From assembly GCA_016710965.1 (NCBI GenBank), contig JADJTW010000010.1, positions 5,636 through 69,635 on the forward strand: a DNA stretch of 64,000 bases. Direction: 5' to 3'. Made by a program: the position numbers and the translations under genes. The notes beneath the pieces are model-generated. The model ran no database searches and was not told the DNA's origin. It saw only the letters and a list, made by a program, of their open reading frames with translations. Below, piece by piece: positions 41,553 to 50,151 of this stretch. Source of the DNA: Flavobacteriales bacterium (lineage in GTDB: Bacteria > Bacteroidota > Bacteroidia > Flavobacteriales_F > PHOS-HE28). Positions within the stretch are counted from its first letter, which is position 1. Every line of letters starts with the position of its first letter.

Positions 41553-42773
41553 ATGTCGAAGATCAAGGTCGCGAACCCGGTAGTAGAACTCGATGGCGAT
41601 GAGATGACCCGCATCATCTGGAGGTGGATCAAGGACCAGTTGATCTTTCCGTATGTGGATGTGCCGATCGAGTATTACGACCTGGGCATGGAGCACCGTG
41701 ATGCCACCGACGACAAGGTGACCGTGGAAAGTGCGAAAGCCATCCTGAAGCACAGCGTAGGGATCAAATGCGCGACGATCACGCCCGATGAAGCACGCGT
41801 GACAGAGTTCGGCTTGAAACAGATGTGGAAGAGCCCGAACGGCACTATCCGCAACATCCTGAATGGGACCGTGTTCCGCGAGCCGATCGTCATCAGCAAC
41901 ATCCCGCGACTGGTTCCGGGATGGACACAGCCGATCGTGATCGGTCGCCATGCCTTCGGCGATCAGTACCGCGCCACAGATGCCGTGATCAAGGGCAAGG
42001 GCAAGCTCACGATGACCTACACCCCCGATGATGGCAGCACGCCGACCTCGTGGGATGTGTACCAGTTCGATGGCAACGGCGTGGCCATGGCCATGTACAA
42101 CACCGATGAGAGCATCGAGGGCTTCGCGCACAGCTGCTTCAACCTTGCGCTCGCGAAGAAGTGGCCGCTTTACCTCAGCACGAAGAACACCATCCTGAAG
42201 AAGTACGACGGCCGCTTCAAGGACATCTTCGAGGACATCTACCAGAGGCACTTCAAGGCTGACTTCGCGAAAGCAGGCATCACCTACGAGCACCGCTTAA
42301 TCGACGACATGGTGGCGAGCGCCATGAAGTGGAGCGGTGGCTACGTGTGGGCCTGCAAGAACTACGATGGTGATGTTCAGAGCGATACGGTCGCACAGGG
42401 CTTCGGCTCATTGGGCCTGATGACCAGCGTGCTGATCACCCCTGACGGCAGGACCATGGAAGCCGAAGCCGCCCACGGCACCGTGACTCGCCACTACCGC
42501 ATGCACCAGCAAGGCAAGCCCACTAGCACCAACCCCATCGCGAGCATCTTCGCATGGACACGCGGCCTGGCCTTCCGTGGCAAGCTCGATGGCAACCAGG
42601 CGCTGATCGACTTTGCCAATAAGCTGGAGGCGGTATGCATCAAGACCGTGGAAAGCGGCAAGATGACCAAGGACCTTGCGGCCTGTATCCACGGCGAGAA
42701 GGTGAGTGCAGAGCACTACCTGACCACCGAGGGCTTCATGGCGGCGCTGCAGGAGGGGATAGAGCGGGCTTAG
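41553..42773 (+). CDS. icd: NADP-dependent isocitrate dehydrogenase (dimeric, eukaryote-like type)
   Basis: 406 residues. It oxidises isocitrate to 2-oxoglutarate with NADP. Diagnostic blocks of the IDP1-like subfamily: VELDGDEMTRIIW, ATITPDEARV and KSPNGTIRNILNGTVFREPI for substrate, DDMVASAMKWSGGYVWACKNYDGDVQSD with the metal aspartates, EAAHGTVTRHYR and TSTNPIASIFAW for cofactor. The length matches this subfamily. Together with aconitase at 22.5-24.8 kb and LhgO (which also yields 2-oxoglutarate) it belongs to central carbon flow. Confidence 0.95.
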   Translation: MSKIKVANPVVELDGDEMTRIIWRWIKDQLIFPYVDVPIEYYDLGMEHRDATDDKVTVESAKAILKHSVGIKCATITPDEARVTEFGLKQMWKSPNGTIRNILNGTVFREPIVISNIPRLVPGWTQPIVIGRHAFGDQYRATDAVIKGKGKLTMTYTPDDGSTPTSWDVYQFDGNGVAMAMYNTDESIEGFAHSCFNLALAKKWPLYLSTKNTILKKYDGRFKDIFEDIYQRHFKADFAKAGITYEHRLIDDMVASAMKWSGGYVWACKNYDGDVQSDTVAQGFGSLGLMTSVLITPDGRTMEAEAAHGTVTRHYRMHQQGKPTSTNPIASIFAWTRGLAFRGKLDGNQALIDFANKLEAVCIKTVESGKMTKDLAACIHGEKVSAEHYLTTEGFMAALQEGIERA

Positions 42774-42829
42774 GCTGGTGGGCTCTGCCGGGGCAGCTTG
42801 GCTTCTGGTCCCCGTCTTCTTGGCGCGCT

Positions 42830-42837
42830 TACCTTCG
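42830..42837 (+). promoter_or_regulatory. Putative -7 element
   Basis: TACCTTCG, 18 bases before the ATG at 42856. Confidence 0.45.
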
Positions 42838-42855
42838 GTGTTGAAATCACCATCC

Positions 42856-44016
42856 ATGCGCGACACGGACTTGTTCAATCCAACAGTGGTCGTAGCGGTC
42901 TGCGCTTCGCTCAGCGCGAGCATGGGCCAAGCCAAGGAATGCACTTACAAGGTGACCGTGGCTGTCGTGAACGCCGTCGGCGAACAGTTCGCACTGGTCC
43001 CGCTCCCCGGTTCTACCACTTCTCATTTCAACTACGGAACCATCCAACTGAGCGCAGGTGCCATCGTACGGGTGGTAAATGGTTTCCAAGGTGACCCGCT
43101 CGCGCAATGCAACGCATCATGCCAGCGAGACGGGGTGAGCGAGACCGCTGTGGTTGATGGGTGGCAAAACCGCGTATTCAATTGCTCAGTCGCAGGCAAT
43201 TACACAGGTGGCGCAGCCGGTGACCTCATTCCGACGACCTACCAGTTCGTCATTGCTGAGTTGGTGCCAACACCGGTAGTCCATCAGCTCCGATTAGGCT
43301 GCATTCTCACAGGGACTGTCGCCACGAACAACAACATCATGGTTCGCAATCTATTGTCGGTCCCATGCAATGAACCCTATACGGCGTTGGGCTATCCTCC
43401 GTCCATCAACGGCAGCGAAACCGTTGACGGCTGCAGTTCCTTGTTCAACCAAACGCAGGTGATCGACTGGGTGCATGTCGATATCCTCACTGCTACACCT
43501 CCTTACGACCCGGTGGTCTCGCTGAACGGCTTGCTTCATGCCGACCATTGGATTACTTCTACCGATGGTGTGAGCCCATTGACCTTCAGCGCCCCGCCGG
43601 GCAACTACAGGATCCGCATTGCGCACCGCAACCATCTGGCGAACATCACCGACCATGCCGTACCGTTCACAGGCGCCTCCATGAGCGTATCCTTCAAGCA
43701 GTTCTTAGGTCTAGGTGGCATGTTCTATCTCCTCGCGCCGCCAAGTTGCGGAGGACAAACCTCCAACATGATGAAACTTGGAGATGTCAATGGGGACGGG
43801 CTCATTTCATACGTAGGCAGCAACAATGATCGGGACCCCATCCTCCTGCGCGTCGGTGGAAACGTTCCAACGGCTACAGCAGTTGGGTACTACTTGGAGG
43901 ATGTGAACATGGACGGCGTGGTGAAGTACATGGGAGCGAACAACGACCGTGACTTGATCCTTCAAGTGATTGGCGGAACCACGCCGACCAACGTGGTCCT
44001 GGGCCAAACGCCGTAG
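42856..44016 (+). CDS. Secreted protein with two-copy dockerin-like DVN tail
   Basis: 386 residues from the ATG at 42856, with signal region MRDTDLFNPTVVVAVCASLS ending near SMGQ. The middle is a cysteine-containing beta-rich region of unknown type. The last 75 residues are a two-copy motif: KLGDVNGDGLISYVGSNNDR, then DPILLRVGG; and EDVNMDGVVKYMGANNDRDL, then ILQVIGG. The D-x-N-x-D-G pattern is a calcium-binding dockerin/EF-hand loop. Such tails recur at the C-terminus of secreted proteins in this lineage. No sorting tail of type A or B is seen, so this one may play that part. Confidence 0.65.
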   Translation: MRDTDLFNPTVVVAVCASLSASMGQAKECTYKVTVAVVNAVGEQFALVPLPGSTTSHFNYGTIQLSAGAIVRVVNGFQGDPLAQCNASCQRDGVSETAVVDGWQNRVFNCSVAGNYTGGAAGDLIPTTYQFVIAELVPTPVVHQLRLGCILTGTVATNNNIMVRNLLSVPCNEPYTALGYPPSINGSETVDGCSSLFNQTQVIDWVHVDILTATPPYDPVVSLNGLLHADHWITSTDGVSPLTFSAPPGNYRIRIAHRNHLANITDHAVPFTGASMSVSFKQFLGLGGMFYLLAPPSCGGQTSNMMKLGDVNGDGLISYVGSNNDRDPILLRVGGNVPTATAVGYYLEDVNMDGVVKYMGANNDRDLILQVIGGTTPTNVVLGQTP

Positions 44017-44070
44017 TCATTCTCCGCATCTTCGCAGGGCACTCTCCAGTGGAGTGACGCGTAGATCTGC

Positions 44071-45501
44071 ATGTCCTTCAACCGCTGGTGCCTTCTAATC
44101 GCCGTGCTCGTGTACCTCACGGCCGCGTGGTTCGGCTTGGGATACCATGCCGAGGATGAGTTCCAGCAGGTGATCCTGATCGCGGAGCATTTGCGAGGGC
44201 ATGTGGATGCAGCCTCGCTTCCGTTGGACTACCACGCGCATTGGCGGAGCATGGTGCAGCCGCTCTTGTGCGCCGGTGTGTTCGAGGTGTGCGAAGCGAT
44301 CGGCATCAGCGATCCGTTCCAGCTCACGCTCGCGCTGCGTTTGCTTACTGCACTGCTCGCGTTGTGGATCACACACGGCTTCGTCGGTTCCGTGCAAGCG
44401 AACTTGAAGTCCGAGAACCAACAGGCGTTCAAGCTCCTCTCCTACTTCCTCTGGTTCCTTCCGGTGTTGCAGATCCGCTTTACCGGTGAAGCGTGGAGCG
44501 GGCTGCTCTTCTTGCGCGGGCTGGGTATGTTGATGGACCCCAATGGTCGAAAAGCATGGGCGATCGGTGCATGGTTCGGCGCAGCGGTGCTCTTCCGGCC
44601 GGCTGCCGCTCTTCTTCCCTTCGGAGCGCTGTTGTGGATGGTCTTCGTTCAACGGACCCGACGCAATCGGACGATCGCGTTGACCGCTTCCATGGCTGTC
44701 GTCCTGCTGCTGGGAGTGATGATCGACAGCATGCTGTATAGAAGCGCCACTTCGACGCTTTTGAACTACATGCTCGCAGCGTTCACAGGCGAAGAGGCCG
44801 CGCGCTTCACCGCTTTGCCATGGTACCAATATGCCTTGTTCACGCTGAAGCATGCCGTGGTACCCATCGGTGCGTTGCTGATGTTCGCCTTCGCGTTGGT
44901 TGCCCTGCTCCGATCAAAGCACGTCCTGGCCTGGGTGCTTATTCCCTTCCTCATCGTCCATTCCCTACTTCCTGTGAAAGAGCTTCGATTCCTCTTTCCA
45001 CTGGCGCCACTGATGCCCTTGGTGCTGATCACTGCATGGGAAGCGCTGCAAGACCGCTGGCCGGGCACCATGGCACGAACGATCTGGCTGCGCTTGCTCT
45101 TCCCCTTCGCTGCGCTCAATGCACTTGCCCTGTTCGTTGCCGCAGTGACGCCAGCTGGCAATGGCAAGATCGAACTGGCGCAAGCAGCGCGGGAACGCTT
45201 CGGGACCGAGGCCGTGCAGATCGAGCAGATGGCCGACTGGCGACCATGGATACCGCCGTTCTTCCTGGCACCGGGGTCCACCGAAACATTCTCCGACAAG
45301 ATCATCGTGGACCCGAACGCGAAGCCGAACCAACTGGTGATGGCCTATCGCAGCCAGGGATTCGATCGCATAGCGAACCTGGAACGCCTTGCAGTGGCCA
45401 CGCCCGGCTGGGCCGACCGGCTCTTCGCATGGTACAAGCTGGAGGACGCGCATGATCCGCTGGTGCTCTACCACATCACTACGCAACGGACCGGCCACTA
45501 G
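44071..45501 (+). CDS. GT22-like (Alg9/PIG-B type) membrane mannosyltransferase
   Basis: 476 residues with about 10 membrane segments. N-terminal LIAVLVYLTAAWFGLGYHAEDEFQQVI carries the acidic H-x-E-D-E motif of GT-C enzymes; SMVQPLL follows. The later VKELRFLFPLAPLMPL block is the equivalent of the HKE-RF motif in GT22 mannosyltransferases. These enzymes use lipid-linked sugars at the membrane. The acceptor (lipid, protein or polysaccharide) is unknown. It starts 54 bases after the preceding gene, and a CATCTTCG occurs in the gap. Confidence 0.72.
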   Translation: MSFNRWCLLIAVLVYLTAAWFGLGYHAEDEFQQVILIAEHLRGHVDAASLPLDYHAHWRSMVQPLLCAGVFEVCEAIGISDPFQLTLALRLLTALLALWITHGFVGSVQANLKSENQQAFKLLSYFLWFLPVLQIRFTGEAWSGLLFLRGLGMLMDPNGRKAWAIGAWFGAAVLFRPAAALLPFGALLWMVFVQRTRRNRTIALTASMAVVLLLGVMIDSMLYRSATSTLLNYMLAAFTGEEAARFTALPWYQYALFTLKHAVVPIGALLMFAFALVALLRSKHVLAWVLIPFLIVHSLLPVKELRFLFPLAPLMPLVLITAWEALQDRWPGTMARTIWLRLLFPFAALNALALFVAAVTPAGNGKIELAQAARERFGTEAVQIEQMADWRPWIPPFFLAPGSTETFSDKIIVDPNAKPNQLVMAYRSQGFDRIANLERLAVATPGWADRLFAWYKLEDAHDPLVLYHITTQRTGH

Positions 45502-45516
45502 CGCGCTGCACGCGTA

Positions 45517-46872
45517 ATGCCGCTAAAGCGGGATCTTCGCGCCGATTTGAGCGCGCGCTCCACCATCACCCGCAAGGACATCGACCGGCTGGCTGTTCCG
45601 GCCATCATCAGCGGCATCGCCGAGCCGGTGATCTCGCTGATCGACACCGCCTTCATAGGGCGACTGCACGACATCGACATGCTCGGCGCGGTGGGCATCG
45701 GCAGCAGCTTCTTCCTGCTGGTGCTGTGGGTGCTGGCCCAAACGCGCAGCGCTGTACTGGCCGTGGTGGCGCGCTACTATGGAGAGCAGCGCATCGCGGG
45801 CATCGCAGGCCTGGTGCCCATGGCCATGTGGACCAACTTCGCCCTCGGGCTGCTCTTCCTCGCCATCACTTATCCGTTCGCCGAGCAGATCTTCCAAGCC
45901 TATAATGCCGGTGGTCGGCAGCTCGAATTGACCTGCGACTACTTCCGGATCCGCAGCCTCGGCTTCCCCATCTCACTGGCCGTGTACGCGCTCACCGGCG
46001 CCTTCCGCGGTCTGCAGAACCTGCGCTGGAGCATGTGGATCAGCCTGATCGGTGCCGGTGTCAACCTGGTCTTGAACCCGCTGCTCATCTTCGGCTACGG
46101 TCCTTTCCCGGCCATGGGCATCGAGGGCTCTGCGCTTTCCAGTGTGATCGCGCAAACCGTGATGCTCGCCACCTGCGTCTTCATCCTGCGCACGCGCACG
46201 CCCTTCGCGCTGTGGCCACCCTCCTGGCGGCACCCCGAGTTCGCGCCCCTCATGCGCAACAGCGGCCAGCTCTTCGCACGCACCATCGCGCTCAATGTGT
46301 GCTACTACCTGGGCAACCGCTACGCCACGGGCTACGGGGCGGCGTACATCGCGGCGCACAGCATCGCCATGCAGATCTGGCTCTTCAGCGCCTTCTTCAT
46401 CGATGGCTATGCAGCTGCCGGAAGCGTGCTTACGGGCCGTTTGAACGGCGAACGCAACTGGCGCGAGCTGTACTCCGTGAGCTGGCAGGTGGTGCGCATG
46501 AGCGTCACCATCGGCGCAATCCTGGCGGTCATCTATCTCATCGGCTACAAGCATATCGGCGGCTTCTTCACCGACGATGCCGTTGTGCTCGCTCTGCTCG
46601 ATGGCGTCTTCTGGATGGTGGTGCTCACCCAGCCGATCAATGCCATCGCCTTCGCGTTCGATGGCATCTACAAGGGCATGGGCAATGGGAAGATCCTGCG
46701 CAACGTGCTGCTCATCTCCACCTTCCTCGTCTTCGTGCCCGTGGTCTGGGGCATGGATGCCTTCGGCTGGAAGCTCCACGCCGTATGGGCGGCCTTCCTG
46801 GCTTGGATGCTGGTGCGGGGAGCATTACTGGCCATGCACTTCGAGAAGCATCACCGGCCGCACGCCGCGTGA
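45517..46872 (+). CDS. MATE-family efflux transporter
   Basis: 451 residues, 12 membrane segments. MATE features: IDRLAVPAIISGIAEPVISLIDTAFIGRL at the start (first repeat), QTRSAVLAVVARYYGE, a repeat-like second half beginning LMRNSGQLFARTIALNVCYY, and GYAAAGSVLTGRLNGE. This is a DinF-like proton- or sodium-coupled exporter. Substrate unknown. It follows the GT22-like gene after 15 bases and may be in the same unit. Confidence 0.9.
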   Translation: MPLKRDLRADLSARSTITRKDIDRLAVPAIISGIAEPVISLIDTAFIGRLHDIDMLGAVGIGSSFFLLVLWVLAQTRSAVLAVVARYYGEQRIAGIAGLVPMAMWTNFALGLLFLAITYPFAEQIFQAYNAGGRQLELTCDYFRIRSLGFPISLAVYALTGAFRGLQNLRWSMWISLIGAGVNLVLNPLLIFGYGPFPAMGIEGSALSSVIAQTVMLATCVFILRTRTPFALWPPSWRHPEFAPLMRNSGQLFARTIALNVCYYLGNRYATGYGAAYIAAHSIAMQIWLFSAFFIDGYAAAGSVLTGRLNGERNWRELYSVSWQVVRMSVTIGAILAVIYLIGYKHIGGFFTDDAVVLALLDGVFWMVVLTQPINAIAFAFDGIYKGMGNGKILRNVLLISTFLVFVPVVWGMDAFGWKLHAVWAAFLAWMLVRGALLAMHFEKHHRPHAA

Positions 46873-46881
46873 TGCGCTTCT

Positions 46882-46889
46882 TACCTTCG
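46882..46889 (+). promoter_or_regulatory. Putative -7 element
   Basis: TACCTTCG ends 5 bases before the ATG at 46895, consistent with a leaderless transcript. Confidence 0.5.
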
Positions 46890-46894
46890 GGCGC

Positions 46895-47446
46895 ATGAAC
46901 AGGCTGTTCGCTTTCCTGGCGGTCATACTCCTTTCGATCACGCTGCATGCGCAAGAATCCACCCGTGCTCCGCGCGACCCTCGACCCTTGGGCGACCGAA
47001 TCTGGTTCGGCGGTGGCGTCGGGCTATCCTTCGGAACCGTAACCGCCATACAGATCGACCCGCTCGTAGGATACAAGGTCGATCAAGAGGGCAAGTTCTC
47101 CGTGGGCCTCGGTGGCAGCTACTGGTACTACCAGGATAACAGGTTCTCACCGTCGATCAATTTCACGGGATACGGCTACCGCACGTTCACGCGCTACCGC
47201 TTCATTCCGCAGTTGTACGCGCACGCCGAGTTCCTTCATCTCAATGTGGAACGCTTCATCGGCACCACCGACGCCATCGCGCGCCTCTGGGTGCCGCACC
47301 TGCTGGTGGGCGGTGGATACGCGCAACCCTTGGGAGGGAACAGCTCCATCTACTTGCAAGTGCTGTGGGAAGTGATGCAGGACCCGAACAGTGTGTATCG
47401 CGGCCAAGGGCCGATCCTCAGCGGCGGCATCGGCATCGGCTTCTAG
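46895..47446 (+). CDS. Small outer-membrane barrel-like protein
   Basis: 183 residues from the ATG at 46895, with signal peptide MNRLFAFLAVILLSITLHAQ. Strands include RIWFGGGVGLSFGTVTAIQ, KFSVGLGGSYWYYQDN, PQLYAHAEFLHLN, HLLVGGGYAQPLG and SIYLQVLWEV, ending SGGIGIGF with an aromatic C-terminal residue as in outer-membrane proteins. No named family recognised. It ends 36 bases before tmRNA. Confidence 0.7.
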   Translation: MNRLFAFLAVILLSITLHAQESTRAPRDPRPLGDRIWFGGGVGLSFGTVTAIQIDPLVGYKVDQEGKFSVGLGGSYWYYQDNRFSPSINFTGYGYRTFTRYRFIPQLYAHAEFLHLNVERFIGTTDAIARLWVPHLLVGGGYAQPLGGNSSIYLQVLWEVMQDPNSVYRGQGPILSGGIGIGF

Positions 47447-47452
47447 CGGCGG

Positions 47453-47460
47453 TACCTTTG
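47453..47460 (+). promoter_or_regulatory. Putative ssrA -7 element
   Basis: TACCTTTG, exact match to TAnnTTTG, 22 bases before the mature 5' end of tmRNA. Confidence 0.6.
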
Positions 47461-47482
47461 CCCCACGTTCTTTCCCAATCAT

Positions 47483-47878
47483 GGGGCCGACATGGTTTCG
47501 ACAGCGGCTTTCGTGAGGTGTGCAAGCATGCCGGGTGTGTGGTGCGGCCCGTATCCCAGTGCCACGACGCCATAACTGGCAACGTAGACTACGCTCTCGC
47601 AGCTTAACAGCCCAAGGCTGTTCGGCTTAATCCACGTGAATAACAGTAACGTGGACGAGTACCTCCCGGGGAGGCCCGTTCTCCTCCTTCCCGGATCCGA
47701 GGTGTCATCATGGGGATCTGGCCTGCGCGGTGGTCCGGAGCGCAGGTGAGAAACAGGACCTAAGTCGGTACTGGGGTGCCCTTCCCCAGGTGCCGATCGA
47801 AAACCAATGAAGAGGCTAAGCATGTAGAAACCGCATTTCGCGGTCGTTTGGACGAGGGTTCGAATCCCTCCGGCTCCA
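47483..47878 (+). ncRNA. ssrA: Transfer-messenger RNA
   Basis: About 396 bases. 5' GGGGCCG pairs with 3' CGGCTCC to form the acceptor stem; the T-arm (GGGTTCGAATCCC) lies just before it. The tag is read from GCC at about 47569: A-I-T-G-N-V-D-Y-A-L-A-A, then TAA. The YALAA end is the degradation signal typical of Bacteroidota. tmRNA with SmpB frees stalled ribosomes and tags unfinished proteins. CCA is not encoded (the genome has ACT after the acceptor), so it must be added. The 3' end is the first of three copies of a 17-base sequence. Confidence 0.93.
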
Positions 47879-48079
47879 CTGGAGACGGAGCGGCGTTGCG
47901 AAAGCGACGCCGTTCTTCGTCTCGAAGAACGGATGCGAAGTTCATCCCGGCGAAAGCCGGGAAATCCCTCCGGCTCCACTGGAGACGGAGCGGCGTTGCG
48001 AAAGCGACGCCGTTCTTCGTCTCGAAGAACGGATGCGAAGTTCATCCCGGCGAAAGCCGGGAAATCCCTCCGGCTCCAC
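47863..48079 (+). repeat. 100-bp tandem repeat starting inside the tmRNA 3' end
   Basis: Two apparently identical 100-base units (47863-47962 and 47963-48062) and a 17-base third start (48063-48079). Each begins AATCCCTCCGGCTCCAC, the tmRNA T-arm/acceptor end. Each full unit contains three hairpins: 47892-47911 with GAAA loop, 47912-47930 with an 8-bp perfect stem, and 47945-47962 with a 7-bp stem and GAAA loop (numbers for unit 1). Confidence 0.9.
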
Positions 48080-48138
48080 AGGTGAAGAGGATTCCCGGAC
48101 AGGGGCCCTCTTCTGCGTTTCTTTGCGGCCGCTCGAAA

Positions 48139-49356
48139 ATGGCCCATCCCTACCGCAAGCTCGGCATCATCCGCGAAGGCAAGCAGCCCGCCGATCGCCG
48201 CGTGCCGCTGACACCCAACCAATGCCGCGAGGTGACCTTCCGCTATCCGTGGATCGACTTGGTGGTGCAACGCAGTCCCGTGCGCGCGTATACCGATCTC
48301 GAGTATGAGATGGCTGGCGTGAAGCTGGTGGACGACCTGGCCGATCGCGACCTGATCATCGGCGTGAAGGAAGTGCCACTGGACATGCTCCTTCCCGGCA
48401 AGAGCTACCTGTTCTTCAGCCATACCATCAAGGAGCAACCGCACAATCGCAAGCTGCTGCGCGCAGTAATCGAGAGGAGGATCACGCTCATCGACCACGA
48501 GCTGCTGGCGAACCCAGACGGCGAACGTGTCCTGGCATTCGGGTACTGGGCCGGTGTGGTGGGCGCCTACAATGCGTTCCGCGCTTGGCAACTGGCCCAT
48601 GGAGGTCCTGCGTTGAAAGCCGCGCACGCCTGCCACGATCTGGAGGAACTGGAGAAGCAATTGCACGCCTTCCCGCTGCCGAAAGACCTGCGTATCGTCA
48701 TGACCGGCGGTGGCCGCGTGGGAAAGGGCGCCATGGGCGTGCTCGAGCGCGCAGGTGTTGAACGCGTGAAAGCGCAGGATTTCCTGCAAGGCGATTTCAA
48801 CAAGCCTGTGTACACCTACCTCGGTTCCAGCGACCTGTACGAGCGGGTCGATGGCAGGCCATTCGACAAGGCAGCCTTCCATCAGGATCCCACTGGCCAT
48901 CGCGCGCGCTTCCTCCCCTACGCGCGCAAGGCTCAGATGTACCTGGCCTGCCACTATTGGGACCCGCGCGGTCCCAAGATCCTCAGTGCCGAAGACCTGC
49001 GCGATCCGCAGCTTGCACTTAGCGTCATCGCCGACGTCAGTTGCGATGTGGGCGGGCCCATCGACAGCACCTTGCGTGCTACCACGATCAATGACCCATT
49101 CTTCGGCTACGATCGCACCAGCGGAAAAGAAGTGCCGGCAGGCACTTCCGGGAGCATCACGGTGATGGCGGTGGATAATCTGCCCTGCGAACTACCGCGC
49201 GATGCCTCGGAAGCCTTCGGCCTCGACCTTGTCGAACGCGTGCTGCCGCATCTCGTGGGCAACGATGAGGAAGGCATGATCGAAAGGGCGACGATAGTGC
49301 GCAATGGTGAGCTTGCGGTTCGGTTCGCTCATCTGGCGGAATACGCCAGCGCCTAG
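48139..49356 (+). CDS. Saccharopine dehydrogenase-like NAD(P) oxidoreductase (AlaDH/PNT superfamily)
   Basis: 405 residues from the ATG at 48139 (MAHPYRKLGIIREGK); the frame is open further upstream only because the tmRNA repeat has no stop in it. N-terminal AlaDH/PNT domain with GIIREGKQPADRRVPLTPNQC, FFSHTIKEQPHN and FGYWAGVVGAYNAF; nucleotide-binding VMTGGGRVGKGAMGVL; late PIDSTLRATTI. This matches lysine-forming saccharopine dehydrogenase relatives found in Bacteroidota. The true substrate is uncertain, since most of these organisms make lysine by the diaminopimelate route. Confidence 0.75.
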   Translation: MAHPYRKLGIIREGKQPADRRVPLTPNQCREVTFRYPWIDLVVQRSPVRAYTDLEYEMAGVKLVDDLADRDLIIGVKEVPLDMLLPGKSYLFFSHTIKEQPHNRKLLRAVIERRITLIDHELLANPDGERVLAFGYWAGVVGAYNAFRAWQLAHGGPALKAAHACHDLEELEKQLHAFPLPKDLRIVMTGGGRVGKGAMGVLERAGVERVKAQDFLQGDFNKPVYTYLGSSDLYERVDGRPFDKAAFHQDPTGHRARFLPYARKAQMYLACHYWDPRGPKILSAEDLRDPQLALSVIADVSCDVGGPIDSTLRATTINDPFFGYDRTSGKEVPAGTSGSITVMAVDNLPCELPRDASEAFGLDLVERVLPHLVGNDEEGMIERATIVRNGELAVRFAHLAEYASA

Positions 49357-49362
49357 TCGCGA

Positions 49363-49941
49363 TCACGAACTCCGGAGCACCGCCACTTCCAACGCGAAGT
49401 AGGCCGTATGCTCATCCTTGCGCAGCGTGTGCGCTACCATGGGCCTTGCGCTCTTGCGGGCCATGGTAATGAGGCCGAGCCCTGCCCCACCACCATCGGT
49501 GCGACCATCATTGGCCAGCAGGCGCAGGAAATGCTCCTTCAGGTCCACCTCCTCCATTTCGTTCAGGATGCCCACACGATGAACAAGCAAGGCTGCCGAT
49601 GCCAACGGAACAGCGTTGCCGATGATCATCCTATACCCATCGCCGCGATCCACAAGTATGGCGAACACGCTATCGCGATGCTCCTTCGGTGCGTGCTTGT
49701 GCATGTTCTCAAGGGCTTCCACCAGCACATTGAAAAGTCGCTTGCGCAGGGTGATGGCATCGCCGGCGCTCACGCTCGCCTTCTCGGCGAGTTGCAAAAG
49801 CGATCGTACCAACGCATGGTCCAAGTCCCCCTGATGATGGAATACCACAACGCTCGCAGGATCCTGCACAAGAGGGCCAGCTACATGCGCTGACCAGTGC
49901 CCGGCTGTTGCCGAAGGGATATGGAAGACGTTTGAGATCAA
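49363..49941 (-). CDS. SiaB-family protein kinase
   Basis: 192 residues, beginning at a TTG as listed; the exact start is not certain. GHKL-type ATPase features of the SiaB family: RKRLFNVLVEALENMHKHA with the N-box asparagine, RMIIGNAV, and the glycine-rich lid DGGGAGLGLITMARKS. In Pseudomonas, SiaB phosphorylates SiaC to control c-di-GMP and biofilm signalling. No SiaC or SiaA partner is adjacent, so the partner lies elsewhere or differs. It converges on the saccharopine dehydrogenase-like gene. Confidence 0.75.
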   Translation of the reverse strand: MISNVFHIPSATAGHWSAHVAGPLVQDPASVVVFHHQGDLDHALVRSLLQLAEKASVSAGDAITLRKRLFNVLVEALENMHKHAPKEHRDSVFAILVDRGDGYRMIIGNAVPLASAALLVHRVGILNEMEEVDLKEHFLRLLANDGRTDGGGAGLGLITMARKSARPMVAHTLRKDEHTAYFALEVAVLRSS

Positions 49942-50151
49942 AGCTTCGTTCTGTCGACCATGGCAGATATCGATTCGACCAAGGCCCTAGAACAAGGGAT
50001 ATACGCTGAAATGCCTACCCTGGTTTCAGCCCATCCGGCCACGGGTGTTTGGCAGGCGCCATGCTGCTTGGAAGGCCATCTGCCGAGGCCGCGTTGGCCG
50101 ATGAGATCGCGCGGCTAACTTCCCGACCGATTCCCTCATCGCCCAGCGCCA

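Noticed and set aside
47863..48079. Possible CRISPR array at the 100-bp repeats
   Set aside because: Whole units including would-be spacers are identical, there are only two full units, and no cas genes are near.
47479..48954. 491-codon minus-strand frame across tmRNA and the saccharopine dehydrogenase-like gene
   Set aside because: It crosses a structured RNA gene and a clear coding gene; it is a by-product of GC-rich sequence and the tandem repeat.
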